Positions 45,524-55,409 of a stretch of DNA of 64,000 nt are shown piece by piece. Both the position numbers and the translations under genes were made by a program. Below the pieces are notes generated by a model. That model worked only from the letters and a program-made list of their open reading frames with translations. It was not told the DNA's origin and did no database searches. Origin of the DNA: Allobosea sp. LC85 (GTDB lineage: Bacteria > Pseudomonadota > Alphaproteobacteria > Rhizobiales > Beijerinckiaceae); contig NZ_JPKG01000006.1 in NCBI RefSeq assembly GCF_000735605.1, forward strand, positions 248,001-312,000. Direction: 5' to 3'. Position 1 is the stretch's first letter. The number at the start of each line of letters is the position of its first letter.

Positions 45524-47392
45524 ATGGCGATGCGCATCACACGCCGCAGGCTGCTCGAAGCCGCGGGAGCAGCGCTGGCGAGTGCGGGCCTGCCTGCCCT
45601 GCCCGGCCGGGCCCTGGCCGAGACCGGCGAGGTTCATGGCCTCTCGACCTTCGGTGAGCTGGCACTGCCCGCTGATTTTCCACATTTCGCCTATGTGAAC
45701 CCGAAGGCACCGAAGGGCGGCACGATCACGCTGCAGATCAAGCGGGCCGGCGGCAACCAGAACTTCGACACGTTCAACACGCTGAACACCTTCGTCCTCC
45801 AGGGCGATGGCGCCGCAGGCATGGATGCCTGCTTCGACAGCTTGATGTCCGGCTCCGGCGACGAGCCCGGTGCGCTCTACGGCTTGCTGGCGAAGAGCGT
45901 CGCGATCTCCGCGGACAGGCTGACCTACCGTTTTCGGCTCAGGCCGGAGGCGCGCTTCCATGATGGAAGCCGGGTGACAGCTTCCGATGTCGCCTTCTCC
46001 ATGGATATCCTGAAGAGCAAGGGACACCCTTCCTACCGACTGATCCTCAACGAGCTCGTCTCGTCGGTCGCGGAAGGCGACGATATCGTCGTCGTCACGC
46101 TTTCGCCGAAGCGCGGCCGCGACCTGCACCTCGTCGTCGCAGGCCTGCCGGTGTTCTCCGCGAAATACTGGTCGACGCGGAATTTCGAAGCCTCGACGCT
46201 GGAACCACCGCTCGGCTCCGGCCCCTACAAGGTCGGGCGGCTCGAGCAAGGCCGCTTCATCGAGTTCGAGCGGGTTCCCGACTACTGGGGCAAGGACCTG
46301 CCGGTGAATGTCGGCGTCAACAATTTCGACCGCACGCGTTGGGAGTATTTCCGCGATCGGCAGGTCGCCTTCGAGGCCTTCAAGAGCGGCGTCGTCACCT
46401 TCCAGGAGGAATTCACCTCCCGGATCTGGGCGACCGGCTATGACTTCCCGGCGATCAAGGAGGGCAAGGTCAAGAAGGAATCCCTGCCCAATACCGAGCC
46501 GACCGGCTCACAGGGCTGGTATTTCAACCTGCGCCGCGATGCCTTCAAGGATCCGCGCATCCGCGAGGCGATCGGGCTCTGCTTCGATTTCGAGTGGACC
46601 AACAAGAACATCATGTTCGGCTCCTTTGCCCGCATGACTTCGTTCTTCGAGAACTCGGATTCCAAGGCCGTCGGCACACCCTCGCCCGAAGAACTCGCTC
46701 TGCTCGAACCCTTCCGTGGCAAGGTGCCGGACGAAGTCTTCGGCGAGGTCTATCTCCCGCCGGTCAGCGACGGCTCCGGCAGCGATCGCGCCCTGCTGCG
46801 CAAGGCGGACGAAATGTTCCGCGCTGCCGGCTGCAAGCGGGATGGCAACGTGCTGAAGCTGCCGGACGGCAAGCCGTTCGAGATCGAGTTCCTCGATTTC
46901 CAGGCGGCCCTGCAGCCGCACACCCAGCCGTTCCAGGCCAATCTCAAGCGCCTTGGCATCAATGCGACCTCGCGCATCGTCGATGCCGCACAATATCAGC
47001 GCCGGCTCGACGAATTCGATTTCGACGTGGTCAGCCGCGCGCTGACGGGCAGCGCGATTCCCAGCGATTCCATGCGCATCGTCTACGGTTCCGAGGCGGC
47101 GAAGACGCGCGGCTCGCGCAACCTTGCCGGCATCGGCGATCCCGCCATCGATGCGATGATCGAGCGGATCGGCCAGGCCGGCAGCTACAAGGAGGTCGTG
47201 GTTGCAGCAAAGGCTCTGGACCGGCTGCTGCGCGCCGGCCGCTATTGGGTGCCGATGTGGTGGAACCCGAATGAATGGCTGGCCTATTGGGACATGTTCG
47301 ACCGGCCTGCAACCAAGCCGAAATACTCGTCCGGCGCTCCGGGGATCTGGTGGTTCGATGCCGAGAAAGCCAAGCGGATCGGGAAGGGATGA
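45524..47392 (+). CDS. yejA: Peptide/microcin C-type ABC transporter binding protein YejA
   Basis: A 622-residue periplasmic family 5 binding protein, in the Yej/oligopeptide importer group. The N-terminus has a twin-arginine-type signal (MAMRITRRRLLEAAGAALAS), so export by Tat is likely. The HFAYVNPKAPKGGTI motif and the LPNTEPTGSQGWYFNLRRDAF segment match YejA. It heads an operon with DUF4260, yejB, yejE and yejF. Confidence 0.92.
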   Translation: MAMRITRRRLLEAAGAALASAGLPALPGRALAETGEVHGLSTFGELALPADFPHFAYVNPKAPKGGTITLQIKRAGGNQNFDTFNTLNTFVLQGDGAAGMDACFDSLMSGSGDEPGALYGLLAKSVAISADRLTYRFRLRPEARFHDGSRVTASDVAFSMDILKSKGHPSYRLILNELVSSVAEGDDIVVVTLSPKRGRDLHLVVAGLPVFSAKYWSTRNFEASTLEPPLGSGPYKVGRLEQGRFIEFERVPDYWGKDLPVNVGVNNFDRTRWEYFRDRQVAFEAFKSGVVTFQEEFTSRIWATGYDFPAIKEGKVKKESLPNTEPTGSQGWYFNLRRDAFKDPRIREAIGLCFDFEWTNKNIMFGSFARMTSFFENSDSKAVGTPSPEELALLEPFRGKVPDEVFGEVYLPPVSDGSGSDRALLRKADEMFRAAGCKRDGNVLKLPDGKPFEIEFLDFQAALQPHTQPFQANLKRLGINATSRIVDAAQYQRRLDEFDFDVVSRALTGSAIPSDSMRIVYGSEAAKTRGSRNLAGIGDPAIDAMIERIGQAGSYKEVVVAAKALDRLLRAGRYWVPMWWNPNEWLAYWDMFDRPATKPKYSSGAPGIWWFDAEKAKRIGKG

Positions 47393-47796
47393 GGATGGTG
47401 GCGGCAGCCCGAGGTCAGGTCAGCGGAACTCCCAGGGTCATCCTGCGCCTCGAAGGATTCATGCTCGGCGCGCTGTGCATCTGGCTCTTCGCCGGCACCG
47501 GCGCCTCGTGGTGGCTCTTTGCTGCACTGATCCTGGCCCCGGATCTTGGCATGCTCCTCTATCTCGCCAATCCGAGACTGGGCGCCACCCTTTATAACGC
47601 TACTCACTCGCTGATCGGCCCGGCCTTGCTGGCAATCGCTAACCTTTCGCTGGCTTTGCCGATGGCCCTTGCGATTGCGCTGATCTGGGCCGGACATATC
47701 GCGTTCGACCGTGGGCTGGGCTATGGCCTGAAATATCCCTCGCTTTTTGCCGACACCCATCTCGGTGTGCTTGGTCCTCCCCGAAAGGCCGGGTGA
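47389..47796 (+). CDS. DUF4260 family small membrane protein inside the yej operon
   Basis: A membrane protein of 133-135 residues with about four hydrophobic segments (about 18-36, 43-60, 75-93, 95-110) and the conserved-looking block [24 protein letters not shown]. It matches the DUF4260 family from memory; function unknown. It starts in an ATGA overlap with the yejA stop, with a second ATG at 47395 that has AAGGG spaced 6 bases and may be the real start. It is 4 bases ahead of yejB, so it is part of the transporter transcript. Confidence 0.82.
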   Translation: MRMVAAARGQVSGTPRVILRLEGFMLGALCIWLFAGTGASWWLFAALILAPDLGMLLYLANPRLGATLYNATHSLIGPALLAIANLSLALPMALAIALIWAGHIAFDRGLGYGLKYPSLFADTHLGVLGPPRKAG

Positions 47797-47800
47797 ACGG

Positions 47801-48892
47801 ATGCTCTCCTATATTGCCCGACGCCTCGCGCTGATGGTGCCGACCTTGTTCGGCATCCTGCTGATCTCCTTCGTCATCGTGCAGTTCGCACCGGGCGGCC
47901 CGGTGGAGCGCGTGATCGCACAATTGCAGGGCCAGGGCGGCAACGCCTCCGACCGCGTCGGCGGCAGCGCCGGCGGCGATGCCGGTGCGCAGCACGGCGA
48001 TGCGAGCTCATCCTACCGTGGCGCGCAGGGGCTCGATCCGGCCTTCATCAAGGAACTGGAGAAGCAATTCGGCTTCGACAAGCCGGCGCATGAGCGCTTC
48101 GGCAAGATGCTCTGGGACTATATCCGCTTCGATTTCGGCCGGTCCTATTTTCGCGATGCTCCGGTGCTGCAACTGATCAAGGAGAAGCTGCCGGTCTCGA
48201 TCTCGCTCGGCCTGTGGATGACGCTGCTCTCCTACGCGATCTCGATCCCGCTTGGCATCCGCAAGGCGGTGAAGGACGGCTCGCGCTTCGACACCTGGAC
48301 CAGCGCCGTGGTCATCGTCGGCTACGCCATTCCCGGCTTCCTGTTCGCGATCCTGTTGATCGTGCTCTTCGCTGGTGGCTCGTTCTGGCAGATCTTCCCG
48401 CTGCGAGGACTCCATTCCGAGAACTGGGAAGAACTCGGCCTGATCGGCAAGGCCACCGACTATCTCTGGCACATTGCCCTGCCGGTCACGGCGATGGCGC
48501 TGGGCGCCTTCGCGACCTCGACGCTGCTGACCAAGAATTCGTTCCTCGACGAGATCCGCAAGCAATATGTCCTGACCGCAAGGATGAAGGGTCTCAGCGA
48601 GCGCGGCGTGCTCTACGGCCACGTCTTCCGCAACGCCATGCTGATCGTGATCGCCGGTTTTCCCGGCGCATTCGTGCATGCGCTCTTCGCCGGATCGCTG
48701 CTGATCGAGACGATCTTCTCACTCGACGGCCTCGGGCTTCTCTCCTTCGAGGCCATCGTCAACCGCGACTATCCGGTCGTCTTCGCCAATCTCTACATCT
48801 TCTCGCTGATCGGCCTTTTCGTGCATCTCATCACCGACCTGACCTACACCTGGGTCGACCCCCGGATCGATTTCGAAACGCGGGAGGCCTGA
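47801..48892 (+). CDS. yejB: Yej ABC transporter permease YejB
   Basis: A 363-residue inner-membrane permease with six hydrophobic segments. It starts [20 protein letters not shown] and carries the OppB-like EAA region ([26 protein letters not shown]) near residue 265. The first periplasmic loop (about 50-80) is a long Gly/Ala/Ser-rich insertion. The frame is open to 47747, but the family begins at 47801. YejE follows after one base. Confidence 0.94.
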   Translation: MLSYIARRLALMVPTLFGILLISFVIVQFAPGGPVERVIAQLQGQGGNASDRVGGSAGGDAGAQHGDASSSYRGAQGLDPAFIKELEKQFGFDKPAHERFGKMLWDYIRFDFGRSYFRDAPVLQLIKEKLPVSISLGLWMTLLSYAISIPLGIRKAVKDGSRFDTWTSAVVIVGYAIPGFLFAILLIVLFAGGSFWQIFPLRGLHSENWEELGLIGKATDYLWHIALPVTAMALGAFATSTLLTKNSFLDEIRKQYVLTARMKGLSERGVLYGHVFRNAMLIVIAGFPGAFVHALFAGSLLIETIFSLDGLGLLSFEAIVNRDYPVVFANLYIFSLIGLFVHLITDLTYTWVDPRIDFETREA

Positions 48893-48893
48893 G

Positions 48894-50063
48894 GTGAGCG
48901 AAACGCTGATCGACCTGCCGCCAAGCACCCGCAGCGCGGCCATTGCACCGCCCGAGGCGGGCCAGGGCTGGCTCAAGCTCTCGCCGATCAACCGGCGCCG
49001 GCTCAACAACTTCAAGGCGAACCGGCGGGGCTGGTGGTCGCTCTGGATCTTCCTCGCGCTGTTCGTGCTCTCCCTGTTCGCGGAGTTCATCGCCAACGAC
49101 CGCCCACTCATCGTGCGCTACAAAGGCGAGTTCCTCTTCCCGATCGTGGTGAACTATCCCGAGGAGAAATTTGGCGGCTTCCTCGCCACCACCGACTATC
49201 GCGATCCAGTCATCGCCAAGGAGATCGATGCCAATGGCTACGCCATCTGGCCGCCGATCCGCTATTCCTACCGCACACATAACCTCGACCTGCCGGTTCC
49301 CGCTCCTGCCCCACCGACCTGGATGCTGAAGGACGAGGAGTGCCGGCCGATCGCCGAGCGGACTGGCGGCATGACCTGCCGCGAACTCGAATGGAACTGG
49401 CTCGGCACGGACGACCAGGGCCGCGACGTGGTGGCGCGCCTGGTCTACGGGTTCCGCATCTCGATCCTGTTCGGCCTGATTCTCTCCACGATCTCGTCGC
49501 TGATCGGCATCGCCGCAGGCGCCGTGCAGGGGTATTTCGGCGGTTGGACCGATCTGATTTTCCAGCGCGTCATCGAGATCTGGACCTCGATCCCGGCGCT
49601 CTATCTCCTGATCATCGTTGCGGCAGTGATCACGCCAGGCTTCTTCGTGCTGCTCGGCATCCTGCTGCTGTTCTCATGGGTTGCGCTGGTCGGCGTGGTC
49701 CGGGCCGAATTCCTGCGCGCCCGCAATTTCGAGTATGTCCGGGCGGCGCGTGCGCTCGGCCTTTCCAACGGCAAGATCATGGTGAAGCATCTGCTGCCGA
49801 ACGCCATGGTCGCGACGCTGACCTTCCTGCCCTTCATCCTGAACGGCTCGATCACGACGCTCACCTCGCTCGACTTCCTCGGCTTCGGCCTGCCGCCCGG
49901 CTCGCCCTCGCTCGGTGAGTTGCTGGCGCAGGGCAAGGCCAATCTGCAGGCGCCCTGGCTCGGGCTCTCCGGCTTCTTCGTCATCGCCCTGATGCTGTCG
50001 CTGCTGATCTTCATCGGCGAAGCGGTGCGCGACGCCTTCGATCCAAGGAAAACCTTCGCGTGA
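48894..50063 (+). CDS. yejE: Yej ABC transporter permease YejE
   Basis: A 389-residue permease with a GTG start. The N-terminal region (about 25-50) is the SPINRRRLNNFKANRRGW type, the first membrane segment follows, then a long periplasmic part (about 65-165) with WNWLGTDDQGRDVVARLVYG, then five membrane segments with an EAA loop (FEYVRAARALGLSNGKIMVKH) near residue 282. The stop overlaps the yejF start by 4 bases. Confidence 0.94.
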   Translation: MSETLIDLPPSTRSAAIAPPEAGQGWLKLSPINRRRLNNFKANRRGWWSLWIFLALFVLSLFAEFIANDRPLIVRYKGEFLFPIVVNYPEEKFGGFLATTDYRDPVIAKEIDANGYAIWPPIRYSYRTHNLDLPVPAPAPPTWMLKDEECRPIAERTGGMTCRELEWNWLGTDDQGRDVVARLVYGFRISILFGLILSTISSLIGIAAGAVQGYFGGWTDLIFQRVIEIWTSIPALYLLIIVAAVITPGFFVLLGILLLFSWVALVGVVRAEFLRARNFEYVRAARALGLSNGKIMVKHLLPNAMVATLTFLPFILNGSITTLTSLDFLGFGLPPGSPSLGELLAQGKANLQAPWLGLSGFFVIALMLSLLIFIGEAVRDAFDPRKTFA

Positions 50064-51688
50064 GCGCTTCCCTTCTCTCCGTCGAGGATCTGTCAGTCGC
50101 CTTCCGCCAGGGCGGCAGGGAGACGCTCGCCGTCGACCGCATCTCCTTCCATGTCGCGAAGGGCGAGACACTGGCGATCGTCGGCGAATCCGGCTCGGGC
50201 AAATCCGTCTCCGCGCTCGCGATCCTGAAGCTGCTGAACTATCCGGCAGCGCATCACCCTTCCGGCAAGGTGCTGTTCAACGGGCAGGACCTGATCGCGG
50301 CCGACGAGGATGCGATGCGCAAGGTGCGCGGCAACGACATCACCATGGTGTTCCAGGAGCCGATGACCTCGCTGAACCCACTGCACACCATTGCGCGGCA
50401 GATCGGCGAGATCCTCGAGCTGCACAAGGGCTTGCGCGGTGTGGCGGCTCGCGCCCGCACATTGGAGCTGCTGGCCCTGGTCGGTATCCGCGATGCCGAG
50501 AGCCGGCTTGAGGCCTATCCTCATCAGCTTTCCGGCGGACAGCGCCAGCGCGTGATGATCGCCATGGCGCTCGCCAACGAGCCTGACCTGCTGATTGCCG
50601 ACGAGCCGACGACTGCCCTCGACGTCACCGTGCAGGCGCAGATCCTGTCCTTGCTCAAGGATCTGCAGAACCGCCTCGGCATGGCGATCCTGTTCATCAC
50701 CCATGATCTTGGCATCGTGCGGCGGCTCGCTGACCGGGTCTGCGTGATGCTCAAGGGTCGAATCGTCGAGCAGGGACCGGTCGCCGAGATCTTCGACAAG
50801 CCGCAGCACAACTATACCCAACGCCTGCTCGCAGCCGAGCCCAAGGGGCGTCCCGCCCCGGTCGCCGCGGGCGCGGCGACGCTGCTCGAGGCCGGGCCGA
50901 TGAAGATCTGGTTTCCAATCAAGTCCGGCTTCCTGCGGCGGACCACCGGCCATGTGAAGGCCGTCGATGGCATCTCGATCAAGGTGCGGGAAGGAGAAAC
51001 GCTCGGCGTCGTTGGTGAGTCCGGCTCCGGCAAGACGACGCTCGGCCTCGCCATCCTGCGGCTGATCGCGTCGGAGGGGCCTGTCGTATTCCTCGGTGAC
51101 CGCATCGACGGGCTGACCAGCGCCGCCGTCCGCCCGAAGCGCAAGGATCTTCAGGTCGTCTTCCAGGATCCCTATGGCTCGCTGTCACCGCGCCTCTCGG
51201 TCGCCGGCATTGTCGAGGAAGGGCTGACGGTCCAGGACAAGGGGCTGAGCTATGAGGCCCGCCGCGAGATCGTCGCCAGGGCGCTCAGCGATGTCGGCCT
51301 CGATCCTGCGGCGATGGATCGCTACCCGCATGAGTTCTCCGGCGGACAACGCCAGCGTATCGCGATCGCGCGCGCCATGGCGCTCGACCCGAAATTCGTG
51401 GTGCTGGACGAGCCGACCTCGGCGCTCGACATGTCGGTGCAGGCGCAGATCGTCGAGCTCCTGCGCGAACTGCAGAGCCGCCGCAAGCTCGGCTATCTCT
51501 TCATCAGCCATGACCTCAAAGTGGTACGGGCGCTGTCGCACCGGGTCGTGGTGATGCAGAACGGCAAGGTCGTCGAGGAAGGGCCTGCCGAGGAGATTTT
51601 CGCACATCCCCGCGAGGCTTATACCCAGGCACTGCTCGCTGCCGCGCTCAATCTCGAACCCGTCGGCAACGCCGCGGTGAAGGACTGA
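50060..51688 (+). CDS. yejF: Yej ABC transporter ATP-binding protein, fused double ATPase YejF
   Basis: A 542-residue cytoplasmic protein with two ABC domains: Walker [11 protein letters not shown] and [10 protein letters not shown], signatures LSGGQRQRV and FSGGQRQRI, and two D-loop/Walker B sets (DLLIADEPT and FVVLDEPTS). One polypeptide thus supplies both ATPase halves, as in YejF and other dipeptide importers. It begins with GTG overlapping yejE. It is followed one base later by deoB, which may share its transcript. Confidence 0.95.
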   Translation: MSASLLSVEDLSVAFRQGGRETLAVDRISFHVAKGETLAIVGESGSGKSVSALAILKLLNYPAAHHPSGKVLFNGQDLIAADEDAMRKVRGNDITMVFQEPMTSLNPLHTIARQIGEILELHKGLRGVAARARTLELLALVGIRDAESRLEAYPHQLSGGQRQRVMIAMALANEPDLLIADEPTTALDVTVQAQILSLLKDLQNRLGMAILFITHDLGIVRRLADRVCVMLKGRIVEQGPVAEIFDKPQHNYTQRLLAAEPKGRPAPVAAGAATLLEAGPMKIWFPIKSGFLRRTTGHVKAVDGISIKVREGETLGVVGESGSGKTTLGLAILRLIASEGPVVFLGDRIDGLTSAAVRPKRKDLQVVFQDPYGSLSPRLSVAGIVEEGLTVQDKGLSYEARREIVARALSDVGLDPAAMDRYPHEFSGGQRQRIAIARAMALDPKFVVLDEPTSALDMSVQAQIVELLRELQSRRKLGYLFISHDLKVVRALSHRVVVMQNGKVVEEGPAEEIFAHPREAYTQALLAAALNLEPVGNAAVKD

Positions 51689-51689
51689 G

Positions 51690-52907
51690 ATGACGCGCGC
51701 CATCCTCATCGTTCTCGACTCCGTCGGCTGCGGCGGTGCAGGGGACGCGCATCTCTATGGCGATGCCGGCGCCGACACGCTGGGCCATATCGCGGAGAGC
51801 TGCGCGGCTGGCAAGGGCGACCGCGAGGGTCTGCGGCGCGGCGCATTGCAGGTGCCGAACCTCGCCCGGCTGGGCCTGGCCCATGCCTGCGAGGCTTCGA
51901 CGGGGACGCCGCTCGCGGGCCTCAGCAAGCCGATCGCGCCACAAGGTCAGTACGGCTATGGCGTCGAGACAAGCCAGGGCAAGGACACTCCCTCCGGCCA
52001 TTGGGAGATCGCTGGCTGTCCCGTTCCGTTCAAATGGGGCTATTTCACCGAGCTGGAAAACTCCTTCCCACCGGATCTGGTCGCGGCGATCATTCGCGAC
52101 GGCAGGCTGCCGGGCATTCTCGGCAACAAGCACGCCTCCGGGACCGTCATCATCGACGAGCTCGCCGAGGAGCATATCCGGACGGGCAAGCCGATCTGCT
52201 ACACCTCGGTCGACTCCGTCCTGCAGATTGCGGCGCATGAAGAGCATTTCGGGCTGGAGCGGCTCTATGAGCTCTGCCGCCAGGTGCGCGTCCTGGTCGA
52301 TCCGCTCAGGATCGGGCGCGTCATCGCGCGCCCCTTCGTCGGAACAGCGGCAACCGGCTTCACCCGGACGGCGAACCGGAAGGACTTCGCCATTCCACCG
52401 CCCCGCGACACGATCCTCGATCGGCTCGCGGTACTGGGCCGGAGCGTCATCACCGTCGGCAAGATCAGCGATATCTTTGCCCATCGCGCCACCGGAGAGG
52501 AGATAAAGCCATTCGGCAATGCGGCCATGTTCGAGGCCGCCCTCACCGCGCTCGACCGGCTGCCGGATGGCGGCTTCTGCTTCGTCAACCTCGTCGATTT
52601 CGATACCGAGTACGGCCATCGCCGCGATGTGCCGGGCTACGCGGCTGCGTTGGAAGCCTTCGATGCGATGCTGCCACGGCTCGAGGCGAAGCTGGGCCCG
52701 GACGACCTTGCCATCATCACGGCGGACCATGGCAACGACCCCACCTGGAAGGGCACCGACCACACGCGCGAGCATGTGCCGATCCTCGCCTTCGGGCCAG
52801 GTGTCGCGGCACGAGCGATCGGGCGGCGTCGGAGTTTTTCGGATGTTGCCGCGACACTCGGCAAATGGCTCGATCTCGGAGCGGTCGGACCCGGCCGCGC
52901 CTGGTAA
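51690..52907 (+). CDS. deoB: Phosphopentomutase
   Basis: DeoB converts (deoxy)ribose 1-phosphate to 5-phosphate in nucleoside salvage. The 405-residue alkaline-phosphatase-superfamily enzyme has metal-site motifs [32 protein letters not shown] and the C-terminal [11 protein letters not shown] with [11 protein letters not shown]. It begins one base after the yejF stop, so cotranscription with the importer is likely, which would tie nucleoside salvage to peptide uptake only by position. Confidence 0.95.
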   Translation: MTRAILIVLDSVGCGGAGDAHLYGDAGADTLGHIAESCAAGKGDREGLRRGALQVPNLARLGLAHACEASTGTPLAGLSKPIAPQGQYGYGVETSQGKDTPSGHWEIAGCPVPFKWGYFTELENSFPPDLVAAIIRDGRLPGILGNKHASGTVIIDELAEEHIRTGKPICYTSVDSVLQIAAHEEHFGLERLYELCRQVRVLVDPLRIGRVIARPFVGTAATGFTRTANRKDFAIPPPRDTILDRLAVLGRSVITVGKISDIFAHRATGEEIKPFGNAAMFEAALTALDRLPDGGFCFVNLVDFDTEYGHRRDVPGYAAALEAFDAMLPRLEAKLGPDDLAIITADHGNDPTWKGTDHTREHVPILAFGPGVAARAIGRRRSFSDVAATLGKWLDLGAVGPGRAW

Positions 52908-52922
52908 CGGAGCCTCGCCCGA

Positions 52923-54380
52923 TCAGGCCGCCGCGACGCGGCCGCAGAACGCCGCGACCTCCTGACGGATGCTGTGCGCCTGCTTCGCCAACGCGTCGGC
53001 AGCATCCTGCAATTGCTCAGCGGCATCGTGTGTGCGAACGGTCATCGCCTCGAAATTGCCGACCGCACCGGCGCTGCGCCTTGCCCCCTCGAAGGAAAGC
53101 TGGACCTGCCGGGCGATCTCCATGGTCGCTCGATCCTGCTCGTGGACGGAGACGGCAATCGCCGCCGCCACGCCTTCGACCTCGGACATGGCCGTCACGA
53201 TATCGCGGATCGCCCTCAGCGAGCGCTGCGAAGCGACCTGCATCGCGTTGATCTGACCGGAGACCTCGTCAGTTGCTCGCGCGGTCTGGGCTGAGAGTGT
53301 CTTCACCTCGCTCGCAACGACGGCGAAGCCACGCCCCATCTCGCCAGCGCGAGCGGCCTCGATGGTGGCGTTGAGCGCCAGCATGCTGGTCTGCGCCGCG
53401 ATGCCGCGAATGATTTCGACAACAGCACCAACATTCTCGCTGCTGCGGGCGAGATCCTCGATTTCCGCGCTGGCGCGCCGGGCGAGTTCAGCAGCGCTCT
53501 TGGAGCCATCGGCAGAGTGCGACACGTTCTGGCCGATCTCGCCGATCGAAGCCGCGAGTTGCCCACTGGCAACCGCAAGCTGGTCGATACTGCGCGTCGT
53601 CGCCTCGGCAGCCTCGGAGACATGCCCCATCTGGTGACGCGCTTGGTCGGAGGTGCCGGTCAAGGCCCGCGACTCGCCCTGCATGGCCTCGGCCGAACGG
53701 TCGAGCACCGCCATCGCCTGCTCCATCTGCTGGCGAAAACTCAGGACGGTTTCGCGCAGCGTCTCGCTGCGGCGGCCGAGTTCATCGGCCAAACGCTTCT
53801 CCCGCTCTCCGGCCGCGCGCTCGCGCTCAGCGATCTCATTGGCACGGCGCAGGCTGTCCTGGTTCATGGCGAACATCCGCCCGAGAATCATGGCGAGCGC
53901 CGCCAGGAACGCAGTCTCGATCACCACGATCACGGCATGCAGCAGCACGCGCCAGATATTGCCGCCCTGGTAGAACACGGCCGAGGGGAGCAGGTACTGC
54001 AGCGCCAGATGGTGCAGCGCGGTCAACGCAGCCCCCATCATGATCGGGCGCCAGTCGCAAAACCCCGCCAACAGAGCGAGGACAGCGAAGTAATACATGT
54101 GCGTGTCAGGCTGCCAGGGATGGCCGGCGAAGCTGTAGACGAGCATCGAAACCTGGCCGATCAGCACAATCGCAATCACCAGTTGCGTGACGATGGCGAC
54201 GCCGAAACGGGCATAGAGCAGCAGGGCTCCAGCGGCGAGAACGAAGGCGAAGGAAGCAGCGATCAGCACCTCGCCACCGTGAAACCAGACGCTCAGCGCC
54301 AGCAGCGGAATATGAAGGAAGGCGAGCCCGAGCAGGAAGCGGGCCACACCGATGCGAATGCCGGTCAGGGTCCAGATCAT
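52923..54380 (-). CDS. Methyl-accepting chemotaxis-type signalling protein
   Basis: A 485-residue protein with an N-terminal multi-pass membrane domain (about five or six segments between residues 8 and 165) and a cytoplasmic MCP signalling domain: a coiled coil from about 180 and the hairpin tip near 345-365 ([20 protein letters not shown]). It lacks the large periplasmic ligand domain and an obvious HAMP of classical chemoreceptors, so it may sense membrane or cytoplasmic signals. Its ATG lies in an ATGA overlap with the small upstream membrane gene. Confidence 0.9.
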   Translation of the reverse strand: MIWTLTGIRIGVARFLLGLAFLHIPLLALSVWFHGGEVLIAASFAFVLAAGALLLYARFGVAIVTQLVIAIVLIGQVSMLVYSFAGHPWQPDTHMYYFAVLALLAGFCDWRPIMMGAALTALHHLALQYLLPSAVFYQGGNIWRVLLHAVIVVIETAFLAALAMILGRMFAMNQDSLRRANEIAERERAAGEREKRLADELGRRSETLRETVLSFRQQMEQAMAVLDRSAEAMQGESRALTGTSDQARHQMGHVSEAAEATTRSIDQLAVASGQLAASIGEIGQNVSHSADGSKSAAELARRASAEIEDLARSSENVGAVVEIIRGIAAQTSMLALNATIEAARAGEMGRGFAVVASEVKTLSAQTARATDEVSGQINAMQVASQRSLRAIRDIVTAMSEVEGVAAAIAVSVHEQDRATMEIARQVQLSFEGARRSAGAVGNFEAMTVRTHDAAEQLQDAADALAKQAHSIRQEVAAFCGRVAAA

Positions 54381-54757
54381 GAGGACGCCTCCGCCGGCGC
54401 AGGGGCGTCGAGACACCCGGCCAGACCCGAGAGCGCCAGCATCAGCAGGGCACCCTGCGGCTTCACCTGTTTGATGCCCGGATCCACGGACGGCGCCGTA
54501 ATGACGATGAAGCGTGAGATCCCACTGCGCAGGACGCGATGCCCGGCCGCCAGGGTCATCGCAAGCGCGTCCTGTTCAGAGGTCCATGGCGAAAAGACAA
54601 TCGCGCGCGATGGCGCGGCGAAATCCGCGCCCCGGGGCAGGCTGAGCGCTGCTGCAAGGCTGACTGCCACGAGCGCAATGGCGACGATGAGTGCGTCCCG
54701 CAGCATCGCGCCCCGGCCCTGAGCGGCCGGAATCTCGTTCGGGCATCCGGACGTCAT
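54377..54757 (-). CDS. Small membrane protein coupled to the chemoreceptor gene, unknown function
   Basis: A 126-residue protein with one clear N-terminal membrane segment (about 20-42, [20 protein letters not shown]) and a second hydrophobic stretch near the C-terminus ([12 protein letters not shown]). I do not recognise a family. It overlaps the MCP-like gene (ATGA), suggesting translational coupling and a joint role. An internal ATG at 54706 (MLRDALIVA) is a possible start. Confidence 0.6.
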   Translation of the reverse strand: MTSGCPNEIPAAQGRGAMLRDALIVAIALVAVSLAAALSLPRGADFAAPSRAIVFSPWTSEQDALAMTLAAGHRVLRSGISRFIVITAPSVDPGIKQVKPQGALLMLALSGLAGCLDAPAPAEASS

Positions 54758-54879
54758 AAAACTCGGTCTCTCCGCGCCATCCGGCAGGCCATATCGGGCC
54801 GAACGAACTCGCTCACCACCCGTAAAGTTTCACTTAAGAGCGGATGTCGCGCCTTTGGGGTCGTGTGTGTGAGATTCCG

Positions 54880-54944
54880 TTTAAACTTTTTTAAAAGATG
54901 CATATTACAAGTATAAGTAGCATTCACCTGCCCAAAGGCTAGAT
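54880..54944 (+). promoter_or_regulatory. AT-rich region upstream of the TadE-like gene
   Basis: This is the most AT-rich patch between the small membrane gene and the TadE-like gene, with GTTTAAAC and CTTTTTTAAAAG palindromes and TATAAG, unlike the GC-rich surroundings. It probably holds a promoter for the TadE-like gene and maybe for the divergent gene, but I cannot assign exact -35 and -10 boxes. AAAGG at 54934 is the ribosome-binding sequence. Confidence 0.5.
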
Positions 54945-55373
54945 ATGCTACAGGTGTGGACCCGCTTTTCACGAAGCCCCGACGCCACAAGCGCAATAGA
55001 ATTTGCGCTGGTCGCTCCGGTCCTCCTGCTGCTGCTCTTCGGCATCATCGGCTATGGTTACGTTCTCGGTGTCTATCACGGCGTCCAGCAGATCGCCGCG
55101 GAAGCTGCGCGTGCTTCGGTCTCTGGCTTGAACGATACCGAACGTGAGCGGATCGCCAGGGATTTCGTGATCGCCAATGTCGAGAGCTATGCCTTTCTCG
55201 ACCCCGCCAAGATCAGCGTGTCGACGACCGCAAGCGGCGCCCCGACGCCGACCTTCCAGGTCGCGATTCGATACGACTTCTCCGATTCCATCTTTCACAG
55301 GCTGGGCAGCATGATCGCGCTGCCCGACCCGGTCGTGGAGCGCCGCGCCGTCGTTCAGCGTGGTGGTTACTGA
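54945..55373 (+). CDS. TadE-like pilus/secretion-associated protein
   Basis: A 142-residue protein with a prepilin-like N-terminus: short basic leader, DATSAIEFALVAPVLLLLLFGI (about 14-36, with the conserved Glu that follows the processing position), then a periplasmic domain of mixed strands. This is the TadE pseudopilin pattern of the Flp/Tad pilus system. It forms a pair with the TadG-like gene 36 bases downstream, but no other tad/cpa genes are within the window. Confidence 0.85.
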   Translation: MLQVWTRFSRSPDATSAIEFALVAPVLLLLLFGIIGYGYVLGVYHGVQQIAAEAARASVSGLNDTERERIARDFVIANVESYAFLDPAKISVSTTASGAPTPTFQVAIRYDFSDSIFHRLGSMIALPDPVVERRAVVQRGGY

Positions 55374-55409
55374 TACGCGTTGCCTTCCCCGCATTGACGA
55401 GGCCATGTG

